From positions 1 to 6,540 of the forward strand of contig DGGY01000050.1 of NCBI GenBank assembly GCA_002392405.1: DNA of 6,540 nucleotides, read 5' to 3'. A program made the position numbers and the translations under genes. Positions 6,443 to 6,540 of the stretch are shown piece after piece. Below the pieces are notes generated by a model, which was given only the letters and a program-made list of their open reading frames with translations, had not been told where the DNA came from and ran no database searches. Source of the DNA: Treponema sp. UBA3862. Its GTDB lineage: Bacteria > Spirochaetota > Spirochaetia > Treponematales > Treponemataceae. Every line of letters begins with the position of its first letter. Position 1 is the stretch's first letter.

Positions 6443-6477
6443 TATTTTCAAGTAAAAAAACTACTGAAAAAGGTTAC

Positions 6478-6540
6478 TTATTTAGATTCTTTTTCAGCTT
6501 TGATGAAATTATATGCATCACGAACTGTTTCAAATTCGTT
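6478..6540 (-). CDS. acpP: Acyl carrier protein, last 20 codons only
   Basis: Only the C-terminus is inside the window: NEFETVRDAYNFIKAEKESK and a TAA stop. ETVRDAYNFI fits the last helix of bacterial acyl carrier proteins (the common form is TVGDAVxYI), which carry growing fatty-acid chains on a phosphopantetheine arm. The serine that takes the arm lies outside the window. The position directly upstream of rnc on the same strand strongly supports the call, since acpP-rnc is a widespread gene pair. The call rests on 20 residues plus context. Confidence 0.75.
   Translation of the reverse strand, partial: NEFETVRDAYNFIKAEKESK

Noticed and set aside
6386..6451. Upstream in-frame ATG at 6451 for rnc
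   Set aside because: The extra 22 residues come from the acpP/rnc hairpin and T-run, and the RNase III domain needs no such extension.

Overview
The window looks like ordinary chromosome from a low-to-moderate GC, A-rich bacterium. The best fit is a host-associated spirochete of the Treponema group. That placement is an inference from three things: the lysine-rich codon style, a lipoprotein with a relaxed signal-peptidase II site, and the sequence of the acyl carrier protein tail next to rnc. No search was possible. There are six protein genes plus the very end of a seventh. I see no tRNA, rRNA, CRISPR, IS element or phage gene.

Layout. At the left edge (1-1006, minus) is alanine racemase, cut before its C-terminus. 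A short divergent promoter region (1007-1135) separates it from a plus-strand pair: an unrecognised two-domain lipoprotein (1136-2146) and threonine synthase thrC (2169-3584), 22 bp apart and probably co-transcribed. A hairpin at 3601-3649, with A-run and T-run flanks, can terminate transcription from both sides. It separates thrC from a minus-strand array that runs to the right edge. In transcription order from the right edge, this array is acyl carrier protein (only its last 20 codons are present), rnc (RNase III), an AzgA-type NCS2 purine permease with its own extended -10 promoter, and a dCMP-deaminase-like zinc enzyme.

How the genes relate. Most are housekeeping: D-alanine for peptidoglycan, threonine biosynthesis, nucleobase uptake, dUMP supply from dCMP, fatty-acid carrier and RNA processing. 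The acpP-rnc order is conserved in many bacteria. The permease and deaminase both serve nucleotide metabolism and lie next to each other.

Most notable points. (1) The lipoprotein joins an Ig-like segment to a TolB/CsgG/FlgT-like segment and has no assignable function. (2) The alanine racemase has alanine where the well-studied enzyme has its carbamylated lysine. (3) Two terminator-like hairpins sit directly against the ribosome binding site of the next gene (acpP/rnc and permease/deaminase), leaving no room for a promoter after them. Nothing in the window convincingly amounts to a new multi-gene system.
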